A stretch of 64,000 nucleotides of DNA. Source: Halanaerobium praevalens DSM 2228 (GTDB lineage: Bacteria; Bacillota; Halanaerobiia; Halanaerobiales; Halanaerobiaceae). A model generated the notes under the pieces. The model was given only the letters and a program-made list of their open reading frames with translations. It ran no database searches and was not told where the DNA came from. Made by a program: the position numbers and the translations under genes. This document shows positions 37,985-46,777 of the stretch, one piece after another (within the stretch, counting starts at the first letter, position 1; each line of letters begins with the position of its first letter). The stretch covers positions 434,001 to 498,000 of the forward strand of contig NC_017455.1 of the NCBI RefSeq assembly GCF_000165465.1, written 5' to 3'.

Positions 37985-39519
37985 TGAATTGGATGAATAT
38001 TGAATTAATATTATTGGTTTTACTGCCTTTTATTACTGCTCTAGTTATTTATTTTAGCTCTGAAGAGAGAGAGAGATTAATAGGCTTTTTAGCAATTTTT
38101 GGAGCTGGGATTGAATTGGTTTTAATTTTGACACTTTTTATTTTTAATTTTGAGCTAATTAAAAACTCGAATTTTTTTCTGCAGTATACTTTTGGTTATT
38201 TAGGAACTCCATTTGTAATTAATTTTGCTTTAGATAATTTAAGTCTTTTATTTTCTATAATTGTTAGTGGAGCAGTATTTTTAATAACAATTTTTTCTAC
38301 GCAGTACATAAAAAATAAGAAAAAAAGATATTTCATGTTATTTTTTCTAGTTTTAGCTGCTATTCAGGGGAGTATTTTAACTGCTGATCTTTTTACTTTA
38401 TATTTATTTATCGAAGCAATTACAGTTTTTACTACTCCTTTAATTTCTTTTAAAAAGACTGAAGCTACAACTAGAGCAGCAGTTCAGTATTTATTTTATG
38501 GGATTACTGGGGGTATTTTCTTTTTCATTTCCATAATCTTAATTTATTTCAATTTAGGTACTTTAAAAATGGCAGCTGTTGCTAAATCTTTTACTAGTAT
38601 TTCAACATCAATGCAGTTAATAATAATTATTTTCTTTTTATTAGCTTTATTAATAAAACTTGGAATTTTCCCTATTCATTTTTGGTTACCAAGGGCTCAT
38701 AGTGCTTGTCCTGCTCCAATTAGTGCTCTGCTTTCTGGAGTTTTATTAAAAGTGTATCTTTATATTTTTATGCGCTTATTTTGGACTATGATTAATTTTG
38801 ATTTTTTAGTTGAATTACATTTAAATAATTTTGTTCTAGATTTAGCTTTAGTTTCCAGTTTAATTGGTCATATTTTTGCTCTACAAGCTGATAATTTAAA
38901 GAAGATGTTAGCTTATTCAAGTATTGGTCATATTGGAATGATTTTGGCTGTATTAATGTTAAATACAGAAGCTGCTTTATATGGTGGTTTATTACATATT
39001 ATAGCTCATCTTTTAATGAAATCTGCTTTATTTTTAACCAGTGGTTATTTACTCCGTACAACCTTATCCCAACATATAGATGATTTAAAAGGAATAGGTC
39101 ATAAAAATAAATTGGTTTTTATAGCTTTTATTATTATTTGTTTAGGCACAATAGGGATGCCACCTTTGATTGGTTTTGTGAGTAAATGGTATGTTTTATT
39201 AGCTTTTTTAGAAGCACGGCACTTTTTTGGGGCTTTTGTAGTTGCAGCTGGTAGTTTAATTGCTTTAGTTTATTATTTACGTTACATTTCACAAGCTTAT
39301 AGTAAAGTTAAAACAGATAATTTAAGTATTAAGACTGAATTGTTTGCTTTAAAGTACTTTTTGAAGCCAACTAATATAAAACAGAATGTAATTTATAGTT
39401 TTACTTTAATAATTATTTTTCTAGGTTTAACTTTCAAATTTTTTGAGATGCCTGTTAATACAGCAGTCTTTGAACTTTTAAATCCACAGAAATATATTGA
39501 GCTAGTTTTGGGAGGTTGA
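37984..39519 (+). CDS. Mrp antiporter subunit D-like, copy 1
   Basis: 511 residues, about 14 membrane helices, NuoM/N family. The proton-path glutamate lies in LYLFIEAITVF and the helix-7 lysine in LLIKLGIFPIHFWLP. The sequence HIGMILAVLMLNTEA follows. It is closely similar over its whole length to the next gene, even to the C-terminal NAQ/PQKYIELVLGG, so the pair arose by tandem duplication. It takes part in Na+/H+ exchange across the cytoplasmic membrane. Confidence 0.9.
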   Translation: MNWMNIELILLVLLPFITALVIYFSSEERERLIGFLAIFGAGIELVLILTLFIFNFELIKNSNFFLQYTFGYLGTPFVINFALDNLSLLFSIIVSGAVFLITIFSTQYIKNKKKRYFMLFFLVLAAIQGSILTADLFTLYLFIEAITVFTTPLISFKKTEATTRAAVQYLFYGITGGIFFFISIILIYFNLGTLKMAAVAKSFTSISTSMQLIIIIFFLLALLIKLGIFPIHFWLPRAHSACPAPISALLSGVLLKVYLYIFMRLFWTMINFDFLVELHLNNFVLDLALVSSLIGHIFALQADNLKKMLAYSSIGHIGMILAVLMLNTEAALYGGLLHIIAHLLMKSALFLTSGYLLRTTLSQHIDDLKGIGHKNKLVFIAFIIICLGTIGMPPLIGFVSKWYVLLAFLEARHFFGAFVVAAGSLIALVYYLRYISQAYSKVKTDNLSIKTELFALKYFLKPTNIKQNVIYSFTLIIIFLGLTFKFFEMPVNTAVFELLNPQKYIELVLGG

Positions 39520-39522
39520 TCG

Positions 39523-41055
39523 ATGGATATTAAAATTTTATTTTTGATTTTAGTACCTTTGGCTACAGCTTTTTTAATTCCATTTATTGATTTAATAAAT
39601 GCTAAATTAAGAAGATTTTTTGTTTTAGTCGGAATTTTACTAGAATCATATTTTATCATAAGTATTATAATTAATAATTTTACTGAAATTATGAGTGGTA
39701 ATTTTTTCTTGAAATATTATTTGGGTGGTTGGCATCCACCTTTAGGTATTTCTCTAGCGATGGATGGTTTAAGTCTTTTATTTGTAGTGATTACTGCTCT
39801 TAGTTTATTTTTGATAGTTGTTTATTCTATTGGTTATATTGGGCACCATGAGGGCAAATATTATGTGCTTTATTTTTTAATTGCAGCAGCCTCTATGGGA
39901 GCTATTTTGACAGCTGATTTGTTTAATATTTATGTATTTATTGAAATGTTAACTATTACTTCTGGGGCTTTAATCGGTTTTAAAAGGAGCAAAGAAGCTA
40001 GTGCTGCAGCTATTAAATACCTGATTTATAATGTTTTAGCAGGTTTATTATTTTTTCTAGGAGTTTTATTAGTCTATTTTAATTTAGGTACTTTAAATAT
40101 GGCTCAATTAGCTAATAATTTTGCTAGTTTGGAAGCTGGTAATCAACTTTTTATTACAGCTATTTTCTTAACGTCAATTTTAATTAAAATGGGTATTTTT
40201 CCCTTTATATTTTGGTTACCTAAAAGTTATGATTCTGCTCCTTCCCCAGTAACAGCAGTTTTGGCAGGGATTTTGTCAAAAGTATATTTATATATCTTTA
40301 TCCGCATTTTTTGGACTGTAATTGGTTTTGAAACCCTTCAAAATTTAAATCTTAATATCTTTTTGCTTGATTTGGCTTTATTATCTTCTTTTTTAGGCCA
40401 TGTATTTGCTTTACAGTCAAATAATATTAAGCGGCTTTTAGCTTATTCTAGTCTGGGCCATATTGGAATGATTTTAGCTGTATTGATGCTCAATACAGAA
40501 GCTGGTTTTTATGGAGGCTTGCTCCATATTATAAGTCATATGTTTATGAAAGCAGGGCTTTTTGTAGCTTGTGGCTATTTATTACAATATACTCGTACTC
40601 ATGCTTATGAAGACTTTAAGGGAGTTGGAATCCGTAATCTATCAGTTTTTGTGGCTTTTATTATTTTGTTATTAAGCATGATTGGAATGCCCCCTTTATT
40701 AGGTTTTGCTAGTAAATGGTATGTTTTAATGGCCTTTTTAGAAGCTCGTAGTTATTTTGGAGCTTTTATAGTTATTTTTGGTAGTTTAACAGCAGTTATT
40801 TATTATCTACGTTATATAGCTAAAGGTTTTGAAGAAATTAAGATAACAGATGCTAGTTTAAAAGAAGAAATTTATAGTAGACCTTTACTTTCAGTTTTAT
40901 ACAGAGAAAAAATTGTAAGTTTTATAACTTATGCTTATACTGGTTTTATTATTTTATTTGGACTTGGTTTTAGATTTTTTGATTTACCACTTAGATTATC
41001 AATTAAAAGCATTATGAATGTACAGCGCTATATAGAATTAGTTTTAGGAGGTTAA
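39523..41055 (+). CDS. Mrp antiporter subunit D-like, copy 2
   Basis: 510 residues, about 14 membrane helices. Key residues are in IYVFIEMLTITSG (Glu) and ILIKMGIFPFIFWLPKSY (Lys). Where copy 1 reads HFWLPRAHSACPAP, this copy has IFWLPKSYDSAPSP, so histidines at the channel loop are replaced. It shares HIGMILAVLMLNTEA and the terminal YIELVLGG with copy 1 and starts 3 bases after it. Probably a second, diverged ion-translocating subunit of one complex. Confidence 0.9.
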   Translation: MDIKILFLILVPLATAFLIPFIDLINAKLRRFFVLVGILLESYFIISIIINNFTEIMSGNFFLKYYLGGWHPPLGISLAMDGLSLLFVVITALSLFLIVVYSIGYIGHHEGKYYVLYFLIAAASMGAILTADLFNIYVFIEMLTITSGALIGFKRSKEASAAAIKYLIYNVLAGLLFFLGVLLVYFNLGTLNMAQLANNFASLEAGNQLFITAIFLTSILIKMGIFPFIFWLPKSYDSAPSPVTAVLAGILSKVYLYIFIRIFWTVIGFETLQNLNLNIFLLDLALLSSFLGHVFALQSNNIKRLLAYSSLGHIGMILAVLMLNTEAGFYGGLLHIISHMFMKAGLFVACGYLLQYTRTHAYEDFKGVGIRNLSVFVAFIILLLSMIGMPPLLGFASKWYVLMAFLEARSYFGAFIVIFGSLTAVIYYLRYIAKGFEEIKITDASLKEEIYSRPLLSVLYREKIVSFITYAYTGFIILFGLGFRFFDLPLRLSIKSIMNVQRYIELVLGG

Positions 41056-42600
41056 ATGATGGCTCTTATCTGGCAGCAGTTTTTGGCGAGTTTTCAATTC
41101 AATAGTTTTTTTCCACTCTTAGCTGAGGTAGGAGTTATTTTAACTCTAATGACAGCTTTAGCAGCCTGGAATTATATTAATCAAAATAAGCTTTTATATT
41201 ATCTTTTAAGCTTAGTTTATTTAGTAAGTACTGTAGTTGTTATTTTAACTAATGATTGGTTTTTCTTTCTTTTTGCTTGGGAAATGGTAACTTTAGCAAC
41301 TACTTTTATGTTAGCTTGGAGTGATTGGAAACTTGTTAGACAGTATTTTGTAATTCAATTTAGTGGTAGTAGTATTTTACTTTTTGCAGCTTTAGCTGCA
41401 AATGCTTTTGGTTATACTAAAATTGGAGTTATTGATTCAGTTCCCTTACAATTTATTTTAATAATGGGAATTGGGATGAAAAGTGGTTTATTTTTATTTC
41501 ATTTTTGGTTACCTCCAATTCATTCGGAAGCACCTGCACCTGTTAGTGCAATTTTATCAGGCTGGGTTGTTAAATTAGGTTATATATTTTTGCTTAAAAT
41601 TATACCAATGGAAACAGGTAATACTTTTCTTTTTTTATTAGGTTTAGCTATGATTAGTTATGCAGGTTGGCAGGCCTTAAAATCAGCAGATCTTAAAATA
41701 ATGTTAGCTTATTCTACAGTTAGCCAGCTGGGTTTTATTGCTTTGGCAATTGGAACTGGGGGTCAATATGCTTTTTATGGGGCAGTAGTTCATATTATAG
41801 CTCATGGTTTTGCCAAAACAACTTTATTTATTAGTAGTGGAATCTGGCAGCGTGAATATAAGACTAGAATTATTTATGAGTTTAAAGATGCTTTTGTCCG
41901 CAGGCCCATAACTTCTTTAGCAACTATTTTAAGTTTTTCTTCTTTAGCAGCAGTAGTCATGACTGCTGGTTATAATAGTAAGTATTTAATTAAGTCTGCT
42001 CAAAGTACTGGCTTTTTAACCAAGTTTGTATTCTTTTTATTAGGACTTTTAAGTTTTCTTTATGCAGCTCGAGTAATTTATTGGATTTTTATTAAAGATC
42101 AAGATTATAGTAATTTTATTTCTGATTTAAAAAAATCTTTAAATAATTATCAAATTTATGTTCAAGATATTTTAGCCTTATTAACGGGAATTGTTGGTAT
42201 TATTGTAGTGGGGATTTGGCCTGAAATGCCTGGTGAAGTTTTAGCTTCTCTGGTTCAAAAAGATTTTCATCTGCTAAGTGGTTTAAGAGATAGTTTGCTT
42301 TATTTGGCTTTTGCTGCTTATTTATTTCAAAATAATAATGGTTTTTGGGTTAGTGCTCGGGCCAATATTTCACTTGAAGTCTATTTACAGGTCTTTTTAA
42401 ACTTTATTTATGGTTTGAGTCGTAAAAGTATTAAATTAGATACTGAAAAAATATTTGAAACCTTTTTTTATAATGCTATTTTTAATGCTGCCAGTAAATT
42501 ACATGCTTTTATCTATCAGGATTTCACTTTACAATTGATGTGGATACCGATTTTTTTAACTATTATTTTATTTTGGGATAAGATTTATAATTATTTTTAA
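41056..42600 (+). CDS. Third proton/sodium-translocating antiporter subunit (NuoL/MrpA-N/MrpD family)
   Basis: 514 residues, about 14 membrane helices. FLFAWEMVTLATTFML carries the conserved Glu, GMKSGLFLFHFWLPP the Lys, and HSEAPAPVSAILSGWVVKLG the usual loop. It is more distant from the two D-like genes than they are from each other, and may replace the N-terminal part of MrpA that is otherwise absent. AGGAGG precedes the ATG. It is the last gene of the block. Confidence 0.88.
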   Translation: MMALIWQQFLASFQFNSFFPLLAEVGVILTLMTALAAWNYINQNKLLYYLLSLVYLVSTVVVILTNDWFFFLFAWEMVTLATTFMLAWSDWKLVRQYFVIQFSGSSILLFAALAANAFGYTKIGVIDSVPLQFILIMGIGMKSGLFLFHFWLPPIHSEAPAPVSAILSGWVVKLGYIFLLKIIPMETGNTFLFLLGLAMISYAGWQALKSADLKIMLAYSTVSQLGFIALAIGTGGQYAFYGAVVHIIAHGFAKTTLFISSGIWQREYKTRIIYEFKDAFVRRPITSLATILSFSSLAAVVMTAGYNSKYLIKSAQSTGFLTKFVFFLLGLLSFLYAARVIYWIFIKDQDYSNFISDLKKSLNNYQIYVQDILALLTGIVGIIVVGIWPEMPGEVLASLVQKDFHLLSGLRDSLLYLAFAAYLFQNNNGFWVSARANISLEVYLQVFLNFIYGLSRKSIKLDTEKIFETFFYNAIFNAASKLHAFIYQDFTLQLMWIPIFLTIILFWDKIYNYF

Positions 42601-42655
42601 ATCTAAAGGCTTTTAATATAAATTTAGTTTTAAATTAGAAGAAGGAGGAATAAAA

Positions 42656-42865
42656 ATGGATCCAGTTTTAGCAGGTATTTTAGAAGCAATTGATGAGGAA
42701 ATTGCAGCACAAAAAAAATATCAGAAATTAAAGTCTCAGACTGATGATGAGATGGCCCAGGCTTTATTTGATCAACTAATTAAAGATGAAAAAGGGCATG
42801 AACGTTTACTAAGATCAAGATATGAAGCACTAAAAGATCATTTTGAGGAAAAAAATAATGCTTAA
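42656..42865 (+). CDS. Half-size ferritin-like/rubrerythrin-like protein
   Basis: 69 residues. Two helices carry AIDEEIAAQKKYQKL and LIKDEKGHERLLRSRYEAL. The Glu in the first helix and the ExxH (EKGH) in the second are the iron ligands expected from one half of a ferritin-like four-helix bundle. A homodimer could form a complete di-iron site, as in short encapsulated-ferritin-like or erythrin proteins. There is no rubredoxin domain. It has a GAAGGAGG site and lies ahead of the HD/partner-switch genes; the functional link is unknown. Confidence 0.7.
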   Translation: MDPVLAGILEAIDEEIAAQKKYQKLKSQTDDEMAQALFDQLIKDEKGHERLLRSRYEALKDHFEEKNNA

Positions 42866-42894
42866 CTAAAAATTCAGCTTTGGAGGTTGCCAGT

Positions 42895-44121
42895 TTGTTG
42901 AAAACAAAATTAAATTGTTTAGGAAAAATACCTGCAGCAAAAATGAGAGTTAGTGATCTGTTTATTACTATTTCTAGAGCTTTAGATATTGGGAGTTATG
43001 ATATTTTAGATCATTCAAGTCGAGTTGCTTATATAGCTTTAGAAATTGCAGCAAAACTTAAGTTAACAGAAACAAAGAAAAATGAAATAGTCTTAGCAGC
43101 TTTAGTCCATGATTTGGGAATTATTAATTATGCTGATAAAGAAAAAGCTCAAAACTTTTTTGAATTGGAAGAAAAAGTTGCAGAAAACCATTCTCAAATT
43201 GGGGCTGAACTACTGCAAAAATTAGATTTCATGCCAGAACTTGCTCAAATTGTTTATTATCATCATCATAATTTTAGTCAGCAAAATATTGATGGTATTC
43301 AAAAAGAAGCAATACCGCTGGCCAGTAGAGTTATTAGACTGGCAGATCGCATTGAAGCTAGAGTTGCTGCAGATACTTTTATTTTAGAACAAAAAGAAGA
43401 AATTATGAGAGATATTAAGGTTAAATCTGGCAGTTGGTTTGATCCTAAATTAGTTAATATTTTTCTTGACTTAGCTCAAAAAGAATCATTCTGGTTAAAT
43501 TTAGAAACTAAAGAATATAATCATATTTTAAGAAAATGGGGTAAAAATACTAAAAGAGATATAAATTTAGGTAATTTAGAGTCTTTAGCTAGTATAGTTG
43601 CTCATTTAATTGATCGAGTGAGTCCTTTTACATCCCGTCATAGTTCAGGAGTAGCTACTATTGCTGCAATGTTAACTAGTGAATTGGGATTTAATTTAAA
43701 AGAACAACGAGCAATTAGAATTGCTGGTTTATTTCATGATTTAGGTAAATTAATTGTACCAAATCAAATAATAGAAAAAAAGAGAGAATTAACTAATTCA
43801 GAATATAAGTTAATTAAGCAGCATACTTTTTATACTTATCGCCTCTTAAATAGAATTGAAGGTTTAGGTAGTATTCCAGAATGGGCTGCTTTTCACCATG
43901 AGCGACTTGACGGAACTGGTTATCCTTTTCGAATTAATGCTGAAAATTTAAATTTAGGTAGTAGAATAATGGCAATTAGTGATGTTTTTCAGGCTCTAAC
44001 AGAAGATAGGCCTTATCGAGCAGCCTTTACTATTTCTAAAGCCCTTAAGATTATTGAGCAAATGCAGTTAGAATCTAAATTAGATAAAAATTTAGTGGCA
44101 GTTTTAAAAGAATCTATTTAA
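42895..44121 (+). CDS. Tandem HD / HD-GYP domain signalling protein
   Basis: About 409 residues from TTG 42895, 8 bases after GGAGG. The first HD domain has HSSRVAYIALEIA, LVHDLGI and YHHHNFS without a GYP loop. The second is a full HD-GYP module: RHSSGVATIAAML, LFHDLGKLIVP, FHHERLDGTGYPF and DVFQALTEDRPYR. HD-GYP proteins hydrolyse cyclic di-GMP (or cGAMP). No sensory or membrane segment is present, so input may come from a partner protein. It heads a gene run with STAS, PP2C and RsbW-like genes. Confidence 0.88.
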   Translation: MLKTKLNCLGKIPAAKMRVSDLFITISRALDIGSYDILDHSSRVAYIALEIAAKLKLTETKKNEIVLAALVHDLGIINYADKEKAQNFFELEEKVAENHSQIGAELLQKLDFMPELAQIVYYHHHNFSQQNIDGIQKEAIPLASRVIRLADRIEARVAADTFILEQKEEIMRDIKVKSGSWFDPKLVNIFLDLAQKESFWLNLETKEYNHILRKWGKNTKRDINLGNLESLASIVAHLIDRVSPFTSRHSSGVATIAAMLTSELGFNLKEQRAIRIAGLFHDLGKLIVPNQIIEKKRELTNSEYKLIKQHTFYTYRLLNRIEGLGSIPEWAAFHHERLDGTGYPFRINAENLNLGSRIMAISDVFQALTEDRPYRAAFTISKALKIIEQMQLESKLDKNLVAVLKESI

Positions 44122-44144
44122 TACTTAAATTAGGAGGTTTAAAG

Positions 44145-44465
44145 ATGGAAAACAAGATTGAAATTATAGACGAAAAAGAGGTAGTTATTAGTCCAGTTGG
44201 CAATATAGATTTTTCTAATTCTCAAGTATTAAAAAAAGAATTATTAAGGTTTTTAGAAAAAGGATACCAAAAATTTATTATTGATTTTTCTGAAGTTGAA
44301 AGTATTGATAGTTCTGGTTTAGGGAAAATTTTACTTTTTCATAAGAGAATTAAAGAAAAAAAGGGAAAATTAATTATTAAAAATGTAAAAAGTAATTATA
44401 TTAAGAATATGTTTGAATTAATTCATTTAAATAAAGTGATAGAAATTGAAACTGAGCTAAATTAG
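44145..44465 (+). CDS. STAS domain anti-anti-sigma factor-like protein, first copy
   Basis: 106 residues with ISPVGNIDFSNSQVLKKEL and SIDSSGLGKILLFHKRI. The DSSG serine is the phosphorylation site in the SpoIIAA/RsbV family. Such proteins bind an RsbW-type kinase when dephosphorylated by a PP2C phosphatase. It has an AGGAGG site and lies 23 bases after the HD-GYP gene. Confidence 0.92.
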   Translation: MENKIEIIDEKEVVISPVGNIDFSNSQVLKKELLRFLEKGYQKFIIDFSEVESIDSSGLGKILLFHKRIKEKKGKLIIKNVKSNYIKNMFELIHLNKVIEIETELN

Positions 44466-44567
44466 CTTCTATTTTAAATCCTAAAAAATTGATTTTTAGT
44501 AGTTTAAATTATATACTTAAATTATTAGGATTAATAATTATTAATTGATAAACTTAGGATGGATATT

Positions 44568-45929
44568 ATGAAATCAGTATTATTTATATTTTTAGCTTTT
44601 TTTATATTAATTGCTTTTTTGATTTTTAAAAATTTAAATTATAAAAATAAAGTTGAAAAAATAGAAAAAAATTTAGCTGTTAAAGAAAAACAGCTGCATA
44701 AACAAGCTCAAAAAATAAATAGTTTAGAATTAGATATTAAAACTAAACTTGAGAAAGCAAGAAATATCCATCGTAGAATTTTGCCTGACCAATTAGTCGA
44801 ACCTACAAATTATTTGGTTGTTGATTATTACCAGCCAGCAGAGTATATTGGTGGAGATGCTTATAATTTTTTTAAAATTGAGCATGAATTACTTGCTCCT
44901 TTTTTTGAACAATATCTACTTTATTTTTTTGATGTTTCTGGTCATGGAATTGATAGTACTTTGTTGGCTATTTTTATTAATGAAGCTATTGAAAACTATT
45001 TTAAGTTAAGGCATAATCCAGGTGAAAAGATATCGACAAGAGAATTGATTAATTATATTGATCAGCAGTATCAAAAAGAGGATTTTCCTGATGATTATCT
45101 AGTTTGTCTTTTTATTGGAGTTTTTGATCGCAAAAAAAATAGCTTAAATTATAGTTGTGGTGGTTTTCAATTTCCTCTTTATTTGAGCAAGCCAGAAGCT
45201 AAGTTAGAAAAAATAAATATTGGTGGTTTACCAATTTCTTCAGCTCTAGGTGCTCTAACAGATAGTAGAGCAGAAAAATCAATTAAAATTGAAGCAAATA
45301 ACACTTTAATTTTATCAACAGATGGTTTATTAGAAGAAAATGATGGCACAGAAAATTATAATCAAAGATTAGAGAGATTATTAGCTGGATATAGTTTTTT
45401 GCCTGCTCCATTTTTAAAAGACTTAATTTGTTTAGATTTTTATTGTTTTACTAACGGTAAAACTGCAGCTGATGATATAACTATTTTATTTTTGGAAAGA
45501 ATTGCAGCTGATTTAAGTATTGATTTTAACTTAGCTGAATCTAATTTTACTAAAAAAAGAGTGGAAGTTCTTGCTTTTTTAAAGCAATATCTAGATTTTG
45601 ATTTAGAAAAGATAAAGCTATTAAAAAAACTTATAAAAAATACACTTCAAGTTGAACCTTTTGAACTAAAAGTAAAAATAATAAAAAAGGAAGAATTTAT
45701 TTTTTTAAGCTTAGAAAGATTAAATAAGAGTAAATGGTCTAAAAATTTAATTGATTTGTATCCAGAATTAATTTCTCTAACTCAGCTTGATTTGCAAAAT
45801 AAAATAAATAGTAAAAAAAATTATATTTTTCAAAAAGATAAAATTTATATAACTAAAAACAAAATGAAAACTAAGTTATATTTTTTAGTTTTAAAAAATA
45901 ATTTTATTGAGAAACTAAGTCAAATTTAA
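44568..45929 (+). CDS. Membrane-anchored PP2C-type serine phosphatase (SpoIIE/RsbU family)
   Basis: About 453 residues from ATG 44568 (AGGATGG spaced 5 bases). One N-terminal membrane helix and a coiled coil (KIEKNLAVKEKQLHKQAQKI) lead to the phosphatase core: YIGGDAYNFFKI, FFDVSGHGIDSTLLAIF, STDGLLEENDGT and AADDITILFLE, all four PP2C metal motifs. About 130 extra residues at the C terminus are unassigned. The expected substrates are the phosphorylated STAS proteins encoded on either side of it. Confidence 0.9.
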   Translation: MKSVLFIFLAFFILIAFLIFKNLNYKNKVEKIEKNLAVKEKQLHKQAQKINSLELDIKTKLEKARNIHRRILPDQLVEPTNYLVVDYYQPAEYIGGDAYNFFKIEHELLAPFFEQYLLYFFDVSGHGIDSTLLAIFINEAIENYFKLRHNPGEKISTRELINYIDQQYQKEDFPDDYLVCLFIGVFDRKKNSLNYSCGGFQFPLYLSKPEAKLEKINIGGLPISSALGALTDSRAEKSIKIEANNTLILSTDGLLEENDGTENYNQRLERLLAGYSFLPAPFLKDLICLDFYCFTNGKTAADDITILFLERIAADLSIDFNLAESNFTKKRVEVLAFLKQYLDFDLEKIKLLKKLIKNTLQVEPFELKVKIIKKEEFIFLSLERLNKSKWSKNLIDLYPELISLTQLDLQNKINSKKNYIFQKDKIYITKNKMKTKLYFLVLKNNFIEKLSQI

Positions 45930-45941
45930 AGGGGTGTTAAG

Positions 45942-46289
45942 ATGATAAATGAGCCATTAAAAATAAGTTTAGAAGCAAATAAAGCTGTAATTAAATTTGA
46001 AGGTGAAGTTAATTTTGAAAATTCTAATCAGCTTAAAGAAAAAGTCAAAGCTGAATTAATAACTAATGAGGAAGTTGATGTTCTAATTATTGATCTTGCT
46101 CAGGTTTCTTATTTAGATAGTTCAGGTGTTGGATTGCTTTTATCTTTATTTAAATTTATGCAAAAAAGAGATGGTAGCTTAAAAGTAGTTAATCCAAATG
46201 CTAAATTGAAAAGAGTATTTGATGTTACTAAAATGAGAGAAATTATTCCTGTTTTTACAGATTTAGATAAAGCTTTAGCAGAATCATAA
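45942..46289 (+). CDS. STAS domain anti-anti-sigma factor-like protein, second copy
   Basis: 115 residues with VIKFEGEVNFENSNQLKEKV and SYLDSSGVGLLLSLFKFM (DSSG phospho-site). Its body differs clearly from the first STAS gene, so the two probably serve different steps or partners. Starts 12 bases after the phosphatase gene with an AAAGGGG site. Confidence 0.92.
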   Translation: MINEPLKISLEANKAVIKFEGEVNFENSNQLKEKVKAELITNEEVDVLIIDLAQVSYLDSSGVGLLLSLFKFMQKRDGSLKVVNPNAKLKRVFDVTKMREIIPVFTDLDKALAES

Positions 46290-46315
46290 AAATAGTAGAA
46301 GCTGAGGTGGCTGGA

Positions 46316-46744
46316 ATGGAAAATATTAAGTTAAATAAAACTTATCAGATAAATCCTAAAGCTGCAGAAATTACTATAGTTTTAAAAAAAATATTAAAAG
46401 CTTTAGAGCAGGCAGCTGAATTAGAGCCAGAGTTTCTTTGTAATTTGGAATTAGTATTAAGAGAAATGCTAGCAAATGCTATAGAACATGGCTGCAGCTT
46501 AGCTGCTGCTCAAAGTTCTAATCAGCAAAATTTGAAAGTTAAAATTAAAGTTAAATTAAGTTCTTCTATTTTAGAACTAAGTGTTCAGGATCCAGGGCCA
46601 GGCTTTAATTGGTTGAAACAAGATTTAAAAAATATGCCTAAATTTCAAGCTCGGGGTAGAGGCTTAAAAATTATTTGTAAATTAAGTAATCAACTTAATT
46701 TTAATCAGTCTGGAAACAAAATCAAGGCAAAGTTTTATTTATAA
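46316..46744 (+). CDS. RsbW-like serine kinase / anti-sigma factor (HATPase)
   Basis: 142 residues from ATG 46316, GAGGTGG 5 bases upstream. The GHKL ATPase motifs are ELVLREMLANAIEHGC (N box), VQDPGPGFNW (G1) and ARGRGLKIICKLSN (G2). In partner switching this kinase phosphorylates a STAS protein and sequesters a sigma factor or other target. No sigma factor gene is nearby, so the target is unknown; the next gene, a chemoreceptor, is a candidate link. Confidence 0.88.
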   Translation: MENIKLNKTYQINPKAAEITIVLKKILKALEQAAELEPEFLCNLELVLREMLANAIEHGCSLAAAQSSNQQNLKVKIKVKLSSSILELSVQDPGPGFNWLKQDLKNMPKFQARGRGLKIICKLSNQLNFNQSGNKIKAKFYL

Positions 46745-46777
46745 ATTAAACTACTTTTATCTAATGGGGGTAAATTA

